A stretch of DNA of 64,000 nucleotides from CAVQFB01 sp963711675 (lineage in GTDB: Bacteria; Acidobacteriota; Terriglobia; Terriglobales; Acidobacteriaceae): NCBI GenBank assembly GCA_963711675.1, contig CAVQFB010000006.1, forward strand, positions 1 to 64,000, read 5' to 3'. A model generated the notes under the pieces. That model searched no databases. It saw only the letters and a list, made by a program, of their open reading frames with translations, and was not told the DNA's origin. Positions 24,177 to 32,846 of the stretch are shown piece after piece (the stretch's first letter is position 1; each line of letters opens with the position of its first letter). The position numbers and the translations under genes are program-made.

Positions 24177-26255
24177 ATGGCTGCGAACCTCAAGGCTTTG
24201 CCAGTCGCTCCTCAAAGCGGGTCGAGGTCTTTGGCTGAGTGGATTGTCCCGGTCGCGGCCGTAAGCCTCATCTTCGTGATGCTGGTTCCGATGCCGTCGC
24301 TGCTGCTCGATCTGCTGCTGGCACTCAGCCTGACGGCAGCAGTCATCGTTCTTCTTTCCGCGATACAGATTCTGCGTCCGGCACAATTTTCGGTTTTTCC
24401 CAGCCTGCTCCTGCTGCTCACGCTGTTCCGGCTGTCGTTGAATCTGGCCTCGAGCCGCCGCATTCTTCTGCATGGCAATGAAGGGGCGGGAGCTGCCGGC
24501 CGCGTCATCGAAGCTTTCGGTCAGTTTGTGGTGGGCGGGAACTACGTGGTTGGATTTGTACTCTTCGTTGCGCTCATCGCCATCCAGTACATCGTGGTCA
24601 GCCACGGTGCAGTCCGCACCGCCGAGGTCACGGCACGCTTTACTCTCGATGCTCTGCCCGGTAAGCAGATGGCCATCGACGCCGACCTGAACGCGGGCCT
24701 CATCGATGAAGCCCAGGCACGAGCGCGCCGCGAGCAGATCGCGCGTGAGGCCGAATTTTACGGGGCCATGGACGGCGCTGCCCGCTTCAACCAGCGCGAT
24801 GCGGTCGCCACGATTCTGATCACTGCGGTCAATATCATCGCGGGATTCCTGATCGGTGTCTTTCAGCTGGACATCCCGTTCCGCGAAGCGCTGAAGACTT
24901 ACACGGTTCTCACGGTCGGCGATGGCCTGGTCACGATGATTCCGTCGCTGCTGGTTTCGATGGCGGGCGGCATGGTAGTAACCCGCGCCTCTTCCGACAA
25001 CACTTTGTCGGTTGACCTGGGACAGCAGTTGTTCTCGCGCCGCCGGCCTTTGGTGATCGCGGCCTGCGTAATGCTGGCCCTGGCGGCTATTCCAGGATTG
25101 CCTAAGTTCTCTTTCTTGCTGGTCGCTTTCGGGGTAGGCGTATTGGCATGGCGGCTCCCCAAGCCTGGAACCGCACAGGCAAAGCCCGCTCCGGGAGACG
25201 AAGCCAAAAAGCCAGCCCAGGAATCGCTCGAGGACCAGCTCAAGCTTGATGAACTAAGCCTGGAGGTCGGCTATGCGCTCGTTCCCCTGGTGGATCCACA
25301 TCACGGCGGGCAGGTACTGCAGCGTGTGCGAGCCCTGCGCAACAACCTCGCGCTGCAGTTGGGGTTCATCGTACCCGCAGTCCACATCACCGATAACGTA
25401 CGCCTGAAGCCGCGTGAATACGCGATCTCACTGCGCGGAGTGGAAGTTGCCCGCTGGGAGATGCACGAGGACGCACTGCTCGCCATCAGTTCCGAGGTCT
25501 CGCCGCCACCCCTGGCCGGTACCCCGACCCGCGAGCCCGCGTTCGGCGTTTCCGCAATGTGGATTTCGCCGAGCTTGCAGAACCAGGCATTGGCCGCCGG
25601 CTACGCAGTGGTGGACCAGACTTCCGTGCTCGCCACGCATCTGGCCGAAATCGTCAAACAGCATGCGCACGAGTTGCTCACCCGGCAAGAAACCGAACGT
25701 TTGCTGGACCGCCTGGGAGAGAGCGAGCCCAAACTGGTCGAAGAACTTGTCCCCAAGATGCTGAGCCTGGGAGATGTGCAGAAGGTTCTGCAGCAGCTCT
25801 TGCGGGAACAGGTTTCGGTCCGCGACCTGCCTGCCATTTTGGAGTCGTTGCTCGACACGGCTGCCGTCACCAAGCATCCCGTCCTGCTGGTAGAAGCCGC
25901 GCGGCAAGCCTTGGGCCGTGCCCTGGTTCACCCGCTTCTCGACGAAGCCGGGGGCCTTCGGGTGGTGACGCTCGACAGCGCGATGGAGGAAGAGATCGGC
26001 CGAGCCTTTAGTGCGCAGGCCGGCGCGCCCGCGGGCAACGGATTGCAAACTTCTTTTCTGCGCCGAATTCTCGAGGGCATGCGGCGGCTCGCGGGAGAGC
26101 AATTTGCCGTCGCCACGCCCATCCTGCTGTGCAGCACTCCGGCACGATTTCATCTGAAGCGCTTGCTGGAGCCGGTTCTGCCCAAGGTGGTGGTGCTGTC
26201 GCCGGGCGAGATCCCGCCGGTCATTTCGGTGCAGTCGGTGGGTACGGTGCAGTGA
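24177..26255 (+). CDS. flhA: Flagellar export gate protein FlhA
   Basis: A 692-residue protein of normal length. The N-terminal half has about eight membrane segments with the FHIPEP landmarks SVFPSLLLLLTLFRLSLNLA-like sequence and the loop FTLDALPGKQMAIDADLNAG. The C-terminal half is the cytoplasmic ring domain that docks chaperone-substrate complexes. The ATG is 3 bases after the flhB stop. No flhF or flhG follows, in contrast to many polar flagellates. Confidence 0.96.
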   Translation: MAANLKALPVAPQSGSRSLAEWIVPVAAVSLIFVMLVPMPSLLLDLLLALSLTAAVIVLLSAIQILRPAQFSVFPSLLLLLTLFRLSLNLASSRRILLHGNEGAGAAGRVIEAFGQFVVGGNYVVGFVLFVALIAIQYIVVSHGAVRTAEVTARFTLDALPGKQMAIDADLNAGLIDEAQARARREQIAREAEFYGAMDGAARFNQRDAVATILITAVNIIAGFLIGVFQLDIPFREALKTYTVLTVGDGLVTMIPSLLVSMAGGMVVTRASSDNTLSVDLGQQLFSRRRPLVIAACVMLALAAIPGLPKFSFLLVAFGVGVLAWRLPKPGTAQAKPAPGDEAKKPAQESLEDQLKLDELSLEVGYALVPLVDPHHGGQVLQRVRALRNNLALQLGFIVPAVHITDNVRLKPREYAISLRGVEVARWEMHEDALLAISSEVSPPPLAGTPTREPAFGVSAMWISPSLQNQALAAGYAVVDQTSVLATHLAEIVKQHAHELLTRQETERLLDRLGESEPKLVEELVPKMLSLGDVQKVLQQLLREQVSVRDLPAILESLLDTAAVTKHPVLLVEAARQALGRALVHPLLDEAGGLRVVTLDSAMEEEIGRAFSAQAGAPAGNGLQTSFLRRILEGMRRLAGEQFAVATPILLCSTPARFHLKRLLEPVLPKVVVLSPGEIPPVISVQSVGTVQ

Positions 26256-26284
26256 GGTTCGGTTCTTGAAATGAGAGGATTCCA

Positions 26285-27070
26285 ATGACCAACGGGGCCA
26301 GCGAAGCCTACACCAACTGGCAAGACGACGCCGAGCGGGAACGCATTCTGATGGACCAGTTGCCCCAGGTGCGCTACATCGCGCGGCGCATTCACGAGCG
26401 CCTGCCACGGCACATTGCGCTTGAAGATCTGGTGCATGCGGGAGTGGTCGGACTCATCGACGCATTGCACAAATTTGATCGTAGCAAGCATGTCCAGTTC
26501 AGTTCCTACGCCAAGTTCCGCATCCGCGGAGCCATCCTCGACAGCCTGCGTGAGCTGGACTGGAGTCCGCGGGATCTGCGGCGCAAGGCGCGCGCGCTGC
26601 AGGAAGCCCATTCACGCCTGGCGGGCACCCTCGGGCGTGTTCCCACAGAACCGGAGTTGGCTTCGGAACTAGGGTTGGAGCTGCGCGAGTTTCAGTCGCT
26701 GCTCACCGAGTTGGACGGGCTGGAAATTGGAAGTCTGCGCGTGCAATCGCCGAGCGATGGCAAAGAAGAGGACCTCTGTGAATACATTCCCAATCCTCCG
26801 GAGGAGACTCCGTACTTTCAATGCCTGAAGTCAGAACTGAAGCAGCTTCTGGCGCAGGTGATCGGCGAACTGCCGGAAAAAGAACGCCAGGTGCTGAGTC
26901 TGTATTACTACGAAGAGCTGACCATGAAAGAGGTGGGAGCCGTACTGGGAATCGGCGAGTCCCGGGTTTCGCAGATCCACTCCATGGCCGTGATTCGCCT
27001 GCGCGCGCACCTGCAGGAGCAGATCGGGGCGCGCACGGAACCGGTTAAAGCGATGGGAGTGGGGCAATAA
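26285..27070 (+). CDS. fliA: Flagellar sigma factor FliA (sigma-28)
   Basis: A 261-residue sigma factor. Region 2 contains LEDLVHAGVVGLIDALHKFD and FSSYAKFRIRGAILDSLREL, typical of FliA rather than other group 3 sigmas; region 3 starts GRVPTEPELASEL; region 4 contains LSLYYYEELTMKEVGAVLGI and GESRVSQIHSMAVIRLR. It should direct late flagellar genes, none of which lie in the window; no flgM is visible here either. It is followed directly by fliM. Confidence 0.95.
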   Translation: MTNGASEAYTNWQDDAERERILMDQLPQVRYIARRIHERLPRHIALEDLVHAGVVGLIDALHKFDRSKHVQFSSYAKFRIRGAILDSLRELDWSPRDLRRKARALQEAHSRLAGTLGRVPTEPELASELGLELREFQSLLTELDGLEIGSLRVQSPSDGKEEDLCEYIPNPPEETPYFQCLKSELKQLLAQVIGELPEKERQVLSLYYYEELTMKEVGAVLGIGESRVSQIHSMAVIRLRAHLQEQIGARTEPVKAMGVGQ

Positions 27071-28051
27071 ATGGAGAAGGTACTCAATCAGGAAGAAATC
27101 GACGCTATGGTTCGGGCCGCCCGCGGGGGTGAAGGGGCGGCCTCGGCAAACGCTCCATCGGTCAAAGCATGGAACGTCCGGCAAGCAGGCCAGATTGGCC
27201 GCGAACAATTGCGCTCGCTCAGCGTCCTGCATGAACTCTTCGCGCGGAATCTTACCCACTCGTTAGGCGCGTTCCTGCGGGTTGTATTTGAGGCGACGCT
27301 GGTCTCTGCTGAACACCTGGTCTACCGAGAGTTCCTGCAGCGCATTCCCGAAACCACCTATATCGCGTCCTGCAAGCTGGAGCCGATGGGGGTGATGGCG
27401 GTTCTCCAGCTTGATCTGTCGGTAGCGTTCCCCATGGTGGATCTTCTGCTCGGGGGAGAAGGCCGGAGCGGGACTCTGATGCGGGAGATCACCGAGATTG
27501 AAGAAGGGATTCTGGAGAACATCGTGCGCATCATATGCCGCGAGCTGCAGACCGCATGGCAGTCTTTGGCGCTCGAGTTCTGCTTCGACCAGAAGCAACA
27601 GCTGGCGCAAGTCCAGCGTTTGATGCCGCCGGAAGAAAAAACCCTGTCGTTGAGCTTCGAAATCACCATGCCAGACACGCGAGGCACTTTGAACCTGGCG
27701 GTCCCTGCGGTCGTTTCCAACGCTTTCCTGCGCAAGATTTCCGTGGACTGGGCGTACCAGAAACCGCGCGGCCCGGCTCATTCGAAGGAGCAGCTCAAGC
27801 AGCGGCTTCTGGATTGCCCGTTTGACCTGGAGTTGGGGGTTATGGATATGCGAGTCCCCGCTAAGGTGCTGGCACAGATGTCTCCCGGCGACGTGCTGAC
27901 GATGAAGCGCCCGGCAAACTCGCCCGCCACCTTGATCGCGGGCAGCCTGGAGATGTTCAGCGCGCGCATAGTCCGCTACGGGAAGGCTCGCGCCGGACAG
28001 TTGCTGGCGCGGAGTCTTTCATCGCGCACACCGAAGAAAGGAAAATCATGA
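27071..28051 (+). CDS. fliM: Flagellar motor switch protein FliM
   Basis: A 326-residue switch protein. The N-terminal peptide VLNQEEIDAMV is the CheY-P binding motif, so chemotactic control is expected even though no che genes are near. The middle CheC-like domain has LLLGGEGRSG, and the C-terminal SpoA domain runs from about residue 245 (FDLELGVMDMRVPAKVLAQM). It begins immediately after the fliA stop and overlaps the next gene by 4 bases. Confidence 0.95.
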   Translation: MEKVLNQEEIDAMVRAARGGEGAASANAPSVKAWNVRQAGQIGREQLRSLSVLHELFARNLTHSLGAFLRVVFEATLVSAEHLVYREFLQRIPETTYIASCKLEPMGVMAVLQLDLSVAFPMVDLLLGGEGRSGTLMREITEIEEGILENIVRIICRELQTAWQSLALEFCFDQKQQLAQVQRLMPPEEKTLSLSFEITMPDTRGTLNLAVPAVVSNAFLRKISVDWAYQKPRGPAHSKEQLKQRLLDCPFDLELGVMDMRVPAKVLAQMSPGDVLTMKRPANSPATLIAGSLEMFSARIVRYGKARAGQLLARSLSSRTPKKGKS

Positions 28052-28908
28052 CGGACGTCAGCGCCGGCGGCATGACCGCAGAAATTTCGGATTACCTGAA
28101 AATCTGGGCCAAGAGTCTGGGTGAGGTTTTGACGCAGATTGCGGGCTCCGCCTTCGTCTTCGAGTGTGAACCCACGGCCCCTCCGCATGCGGCTCCGGTA
28201 GCAGAGTGGCTGCTGGTGAAGTGCGATGGAAAGTTGGCTGGAGAGATGTCCCTGCGGCTGCCCCAGCCGGAGGCTCTGCGACTTGCTCAACTTTTCATGG
28301 CGGAAGAACCTTCGACCGGTGTCACCGAGCTCAGCTCCGACCACCGCGAAGCCGTGCAGGAGTTCTTCCGACAGGTAGCCGGACATGTAGTTACGGCATT
28401 GAAACCAGCTTGGGGTGAAGTGCAGTTGAAGGTCGACTCTGCAACGCCACCCTCCTGGGAAGCTCCGGTCGGCGTATGGCTCAAGACGATGCCCGAGGCG
28501 ACATCGAAGTTCTCCCTGCAGCTTCAGATCAGCGCGGCCTTGGCAACGGCGCTGCGTCCTTCGCAAAGCCCAACCACGCCTGCTTCCACGCCGGCCGTAC
28601 AGCAACAAGATGAGAATCACAGCCCCGCGATTTCCGCAGTTCTGCCTGGAGAACCACCGGACGGTAACTTTGATCTGCTCATGGACGTGGAACTGGGAGT
28701 CAGCCTGCGGTTTGGTGGGAAGCGCATGTTGCTCCGCGACATTCTGGAGCTCAACGCAGGCGTCGTGGTCGAACTGGACCGGCAGGTCCAGGAACCGGTG
28801 GAATTGTTGCTCGACGGGAAGATGATTGCTCGGGGCGAAGTCGTGGTAGTCGACGGGAATTACGGCGTCCGGGTGCTAGAAGTTGTTTCAGCGGTCGGAG
28901 CAAACTAG
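28048..28908 (+). CDS. Second FliN/FliY-type switch protein
   Basis: A 286-residue protein with a C-terminal SpoA domain (about 205-283: FDLLMDVELGVSLRFGGKRM, LLRDILELNAGVVVELDRQV, VNGNYG-like VDGNYGVRVLEV) and an N-terminal CheC/FliY-like domain (about 10-150). The CheC phosphatase motif needs E and N; here the matching helix is HREAVQEFFRQVAGH with no Asn, so CheY-P dephosphorylation is unlikely. A Pro/Thr linker separates the domains. It overlaps fliM by ATGA and likely forms the C-ring with FliM, beside or instead of the short FliN. Confidence 0.85.
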   Translation: MTDVSAGGMTAEISDYLKIWAKSLGEVLTQIAGSAFVFECEPTAPPHAAPVAEWLLVKCDGKLAGEMSLRLPQPEALRLAQLFMAEEPSTGVTELSSDHREAVQEFFRQVAGHVVTALKPAWGEVQLKVDSATPPSWEAPVGVWLKTMPEATSKFSLQLQISAALATALRPSQSPTTPASTPAVQQQDENHSPAISAVLPGEPPDGNFDLLMDVELGVSLRFGGKRMLLRDILELNAGVVVELDRQVQEPVELLLDGKMIARGEVVVVDGNYGVRVLEVVSAVGAN

Positions 28909-28923
28909 ATGGAGGTGTAGAAG

Positions 28924-29913
28924 ATGTACGCGCCCGAACTCAGCACCAGGCTCTCCCATCTCAAGCGCCACTGGGAGTCGTTTATGCGTCACCGGCACTG
29001 CTCACAGTGCCGCCGCACTGCCACGATCTGGCACGTGATACGGCACAACCCCGCAGAGGTTCATCTGAAGGACCTCTGGTATTGCTCCCCGGAATGCTTC
29101 GAGAAAGCGACAGCGGCAACTCTGTTTGCCTTGCGCACCTCCAGACCAAAGCACACCGAAGTTCGCCACCGGATCCCGCTCGGATTGCTCATGATGTCGC
29201 GCGGACAGGTAAGTCACCAGCAAGTCCAACGCGCCTTGCAGTCGCAACGTGATTCGGGACGAGGAAAAATCGGAGAGTGGTTGGAGGAGTTGGGGTTCTC
29301 GACCGAGGACCAGGTAATCGGCGCTCTGGGAGTGCAATGGGCTTGCCCGGTGTTTGCACTCGATCCCAAGAATGTCCCAAGCTGTGCGGAAATGCTCCCT
29401 TCACGATTGCTGGAATCACTTCACATCGTGCCGGTGCACTACGCTTCGCCGACGCGGACGCTGTACATCGGCTTCAGCGGAGACGTTGACTATGCTGTAC
29501 TACATGCCATCGAGCAGATTCTCGGCTGCCGCACGGAAGCCTGTCTGGTACGGCGAAGTTCACTGCAATTGATTCTGAAACAGCTTTGTCACAATCCCCG
29601 GCCATTCGAGATTGTCTTTGATCAGATCTCGACGGAAGAAGAAACAGCGCGCATCGTTCGCGGATACACCTCGAAACTCAGAGCGGAGGATGTACGGATC
29701 GCTTCGTGCGGGGACTATCTCTGGTTGCGACTCACAGGTCGCCAGGAATCGATGAACCTATTGTTTCGGAAATCGATGGACGAGCAGACGCGTACCCAGA
29801 ATAAAGTCCTGACTGGTGCCATCTGTGAGAAAAGTGCCGCGATGAGGCTCGAACCGCCGGAAGTTACGGCTTCTTGTCCGACTCTTGCTCGCCATCTTTT
29901 ACTGCCGACTTGA
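28924..29913 (+). CDS. Cys-rich MshEN-domain protein, candidate c-di-GMP receptor
   Basis: A 329-residue protein closing the flagellar cluster 15 bases after the switch gene. The N-terminus has C26-x2-C29 and C54-x3-C58, a possible zinc ribbon. Residues about 80-145 match the MshEN domain of type II/IV secretion ATPases: two tandem motifs (IPLGLLMMSRGQVSHQQVQ... and KIGEWLEELGFSTEDQVIG...), each ending in Gln after an AL pair and separated by a short linker, the arrangement used to bind c-di-GMP. No ATPase follows. The C-terminal half is of unknown fold. With a diguanylate cyclase at 3.4-4.9 kb, a role in motility control is plausible but inferred. Its last 50 bases overlap the convergent tatA. 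Confidence 0.7.
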   Translation: MYAPELSTRLSHLKRHWESFMRHRHCSQCRRTATIWHVIRHNPAEVHLKDLWYCSPECFEKATAATLFALRTSRPKHTEVRHRIPLGLLMMSRGQVSHQQVQRALQSQRDSGRGKIGEWLEELGFSTEDQVIGALGVQWACPVFALDPKNVPSCAEMLPSRLLESLHIVPVHYASPTRTLYIGFSGDVDYAVLHAIEQILGCRTEACLVRRSSLQLILKQLCHNPRPFEIVFDQISTEEETARIVRGYTSKLRAEDVRIASCGDYLWLRLTGRQESMNLLFRKSMDEQTRTQNKVLTGAICEKSAAMRLEPPEVTASCPTLARHLLLPT

Positions 29914-30031
29914 AGTTCTTGATACCCTCACCCAGGCCCTTGCCCAGGTCCGCCAGCTTGCTGGGACCAAAGATCAAGAGCGCCACGGCCAGGATGAGCA
30001 GAATCTCAGGCAAACCCAATTTGCCACCCAT
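29864..30031 (-). CDS. tatA: Twin-arginine translocase subunit TatA
   Basis: A 55-residue protein read on the minus strand from ATG 30031 to TAA 29864. It starts MGGKLGLPEILLILAVALLI, a single membrane helix, followed by FGPSKLADLGKGLGEGI and a short charged tail, the exact TatA layout with the FGP hinge and amphipathic helix. TatA makes the protein-conducting part of the Tat pathway. No tatB or tatC is adjacent. It is convergent with, and overlaps, the 3' end of the MshEN gene. The 156 bases up to the next gene show nothing else clear. Confidence 0.92.
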   Translation of the reverse strand: MGGKLGLPEILLILAVALLIFGPSKLADLGKGLGEGIKNFKSAVKDGEQESDKKP

Positions 30032-30187
30032 ATTTGATACCCCCAGGCGGGATTCGCCCGCGCTCTTCCGGGCAAGATACTAGCCCAATAGATGCCCTGT
30101 AGAAATTCTAGGCTTCCCCACTCCCAGAGTCAAAGATTCGCCTGGAGAAGCTCGGACTGAAGGAGAATGGCCCGAACAGCGCAATCC

Positions 30188-31375
30188 TCAAACCGTCTCA
30201 ATTAGCCCCGCCAGCAAGGCCGCCCGCCTTGGCAATTCCGAGATCACAATCGACTCGTGAGCAGCGTGCGCGCCTTCGCCCACTCCACCCAGACCGTCCA
30301 GCGTTGGAATCCCGAGTCCGGCGGTGAAGTTACCGTCCGAGCCGCCGCCCACTGCGGCTTCCTCAAGCTTCCATCCCAGCCCCTTTGCGATCTCTGCAGC
30401 CTTCTCATACAGCGCCGCGACACCCGGCGTCCGCTCCATTGGCGGGCGATTCACCCCGCCCGTGACCGTAAGCTTGCACTTGCGGTTGACCGGATGCAGT
30501 GACCTCATTTTCTTATCGACGAGTGCGCCGTCTTTCGCGCGCGAGATCCGGACGTCCACCGTCGCCGCCGCTTCCGCAGCCACCACATTGACCCGCGTGC
30601 CCCCTTGGACCAGCCCAACATTCAGCGTGAGCCCGCGCTTCAGGTCGGTGAAAGTTGCTATCTTCCCAATCTGCCGCGCCAGTTCGAGAATTGCGCTCTG
30701 ACCTTTTTCAAAATCCAGGCCGGAGTGCGCGGCCACGCCCGTCACTTTGACTTGGTACTCTCCCACCCCCTTGCGCGCCGTTTTTACCGCGCCGTGCAAA
30801 CCGTAGGATGGCTCAAGCACAAGCACCGCCGCAGACTCTTTAGCCAGACGTTCAGTAATTTGGCGCGAGGAATCGCTGCCGACCTCTTCATCCGAAACCA
30901 GCAGCACCGTAACCGCCCTGGGCAGATTTCCATGCCAGCTGCGTAGCCCTTCAATCACGTGGAACAACAATCCAATTCCGGACTTCATGTCCAGCGTACC
31001 CGGCCCCCAAAGCCGGCCATCACTCGTACGGCACGGCATGGTTGCCAGCGTGCCCATCGGATAGACGGTGTCGAGATGGCCCAGGAGCAACACCGGTTTC
31101 GGGCCGCTTCCTGGAAAGTCGACTTGCAGGTGATCTCCAAAACCCGATGTGCGATGGAACTGGACGCGTCCGCCAATGGCAGAAAACTTTCCCGCCAGCA
31201 GCTGCCCGAGACGGTCAACCGCTTCCTTGTTGTCACTCGGCGATTCGGTCTCCACAAGCTCCCGAATGGTCGCAACGATGTTATCCCGGCGCTCTTCAAA
31301 GAATCGGAGCCTGTCCGCTACCTGCGGATCGATCTGTGTCGCGGCCTTTATCGCTCGTTTCCTGGATGGGCTCAT
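30188..31375 (-). CDS. M20-family metallopeptidase (glutamate carboxypeptidase-like)
   Basis: A 395-residue cytoplasmic peptidase. Metal ligands and catalytic residues are in place: GHLDTVYP (His and Asp), the bridging Asp in GTLDMKSG, the catalytic Glu pair in DEEVGS, Glu in LEPSYG and His near the C-terminus in EGAHAAHE. The lid domain lies at about 200-310 (GVAAHSGLDFEKGQ). Substrate is likely an N-acyl or peptide-linked amino acid; the precise one cannot be told. It is divergent from fabZ. Confidence 0.85.
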   Translation of the reverse strand: MSPSRKRAIKAATQIDPQVADRLRFFEERRDNIVATIRELVETESPSDNKEAVDRLGQLLAGKFSAIGGRVQFHRTSGFGDHLQVDFPGSGPKPVLLLGHLDTVYPMGTLATMPCRTSDGRLWGPGTLDMKSGIGLLFHVIEGLRSWHGNLPRAVTVLLVSDEEVGSDSSRQITERLAKESAAVLVLEPSYGLHGAVKTARKGVGEYQVKVTGVAAHSGLDFEKGQSAILELARQIGKIATFTDLKRGLTLNVGLVQGGTRVNVVAAEAAATVDVRISRAKDGALVDKKMRSLHPVNRKCKLTVTGGVNRPPMERTPGVAALYEKAAEIAKGLGWKLEEAAVGGGSDGNFTAGLGIPTLDGLGGVGEGAHAAHESIVISELPRRAALLAGLIETV

Positions 31376-31399
31376 GGGATTATGGATGGCGCCGTACAG

Positions 31400-31405
31400 T
31401 ATAAT
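31400..31405 (+). promoter_or_regulatory. Possible -10 element for fabZ
   Basis: A perfect TATAAT lies 23 bases before the fabZ ATG in the divergent gap with the M20 gene. No convincing -35 hexamer is found at the right distance, so the call rests on the -10 alone. Confidence 0.35.
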
Positions 31406-31428
31406 CGTCGGCCTGAAGAGAAGAGCTA

Positions 31429-31983
31429 ATGAGCGACTCCGCTGAGACGATAACCGCTCCTTCCGGCACTCCTGGGAAGACGGTGCTCAACATCAACGAT
31501 ATCCTGAAGATTCTTCCGCACCGGTTTCCCTTCCTCCTGATCGATCGGGTGATCGACCTGACGCGAAAAGAGCGGATCGTGGCCATCAAGAACGTGACGA
31601 TAAACGAGCCGTTCTTCGCCGGACACTTCCCCGAGATGCCGATCATGCCGGGGGTGCTGATCGTGGAAGCGATCGCCCAGGCTGGAGGCGCACTCCTGCT
31701 CACTGAAGTGGAAGACCGCGATGACATGCTGATGGTATTCACGGGCATCGAGCGCGCCCGCTTCCGTCGGCCGGTCGTGCCCGGCGATCAACTGCGCATC
31801 GAAGTTGAAGTCAAGGCGTGGCGGCGCACTGCCGTTCGCATGGAAGGCATCGCCTACGTCGGAGATAAACGTGTAGCAGAGGCCATCGTCACGTGCCGGC
31901 TTGTGGACCGCTCGCGCACGCAACCATCGGCTGACGAAGCTGCGGCTGGCGACTCGAACTCAGCGGGGGAGCCCGCGTCCTGA
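31429..31983 (+). CDS. fabZ: 3-hydroxyacyl-ACP dehydratase FabZ
   Basis: A 184-residue hot-dog-fold enzyme that dehydrates beta-hydroxyacyl-ACP in fatty acid synthesis. The active site is present: ILPHRFPFLLIDRV, the catalytic His in FFAGHFPEMPIMPG and Glu in VEAIAQAGG. The N-terminal 20 and C-terminal 30 residues are extensions beyond the usual 145-150. lpxA follows after 46 bases; the fabZ-lpxA pairing is conserved because both use 3-hydroxyacyl-ACP. Confidence 0.95.
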   Translation: MSDSAETITAPSGTPGKTVLNINDILKILPHRFPFLLIDRVIDLTRKERIVAIKNVTINEPFFAGHFPEMPIMPGVLIVEAIAQAGGALLLTEVEDRDDMLMVFTGIERARFRRPVVPGDQLRIEVEVKAWRRTAVRMEGIAYVGDKRVAEAIVTCRLVDRSRTQPSADEAAAGDSNSAGEPAS

Positions 31984-32029
31984 CAATCGCATGCGTGACA
32001 CTGTACCCCTTGCCCCATACTCGCCGCCG

Positions 32030-32806
32030 ATGAACGTCCATCCCACCGCCATCATTCATCCGGACGCCAAGGTGCCCGCGTCCTGCAAGATCGGCCCGTA
32101 CTGTGTGATCGGCGCCGACGTCGAACTGGGCGAGAAATGCCACCTGGTATCGCATGTGGCCATCGAAGGTCCCACGAAAATCGGCGAGGACAACGGCTTC
32201 TTTCCTTTTTCCTCCATCGGCATGGCTCCCCAGGATCTTTCTTACGCGGGCGAGCCCACGCGACTGGAGATCGGCGATCACAACGAAATCCGCGAATTCG
32301 TCACCATCAGCCGCGGGACCGTGAAGGGCGGAGGGCTGACCCGAGTGGGAAGCCATTCACTGATCATGGCCTACGTTCACATCGCGCACGATTGCTTCAT
32401 CGGAAGCCACGTCATCATGGCCAACGCTGCCACGCTCGGCGGCCACGTCACCGTGGAAGATTGGGCGACCGTGGGGGCACTGTGCCCGGTACACCAGTTT
32501 GTGCGGATCGGCACGCACTCCTACATCGGCGGCGGTACCACGGTGACCCGCGACGTTTTGCCATTCTCCAAGACGGCGGCGGAGCGAAATACCCATGCCT
32601 TCGGGGTGAACGCCCTCGGACTCGAACGGCGTGGCTTCTCCAAAGAGCGCATTCAGAAAATCCACCACGCCTACAAACTCCTGCTGGCCTCGAAGCTCAA
32701 CACAACCCAAGCCTTGGAGCGACTTAAGTCTGAACAGGATCGTAGCGAGGACGTGGACATGCTGATCCGCTTCATTGAGAGCTCCGAGCGCGGAGTGATC
32801 AAGTAA
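32030..32806 (+). CDS. lpxA: UDP-N-acetylglucosamine acyltransferase LpxA
   Basis: A 258-residue left-handed beta-helix enzyme, first step of lipid A synthesis. The ATG at 32030 (MNVHPTAIIHPDAKV) gives the standard start; an upstream in-frame ATG at 31991 would add 13 residues. Hexapeptide repeats run through residue 190; the catalytic His is in AYVHIAHDCFIG; the C-terminal helices carry the acyl-chain end (RGFSKERIQKIHHAYKLLL). It lies between fabZ and lpxI. Confidence 0.95.
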   Translation: MNVHPTAIIHPDAKVPASCKIGPYCVIGADVELGEKCHLVSHVAIEGPTKIGEDNGFFPFSSIGMAPQDLSYAGEPTRLEIGDHNEIREFVTISRGTVKGGGLTRVGSHSLIMAYVHIAHDCFIGSHVIMANAATLGGHVTVEDWATVGALCPVHQFVRIGTHSYIGGGTTVTRDVLPFSKTAAERNTHAFGVNALGLERRGFSKERIQKIHHAYKLLLASKLNTTQALERLKSEQDRSEDVDMLIRFIESSERGVIK

Positions 32807-32846
32807 GCGGTTTACTCCACCCTCTCTCGTTTAAACTTAGCGGGGC

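Noticed and set aside
22944..24605. 553-residue open frame on the minus strand
   Set aside because: It is opposite flhB and the start of flhA and has His/Gln/Arg-rich low-complexity composition; the plus-strand proteins are certain.
25428..26408. 326-residue minus-strand open frame
   Set aside because: Antisense to flhA; no recognisable motif.
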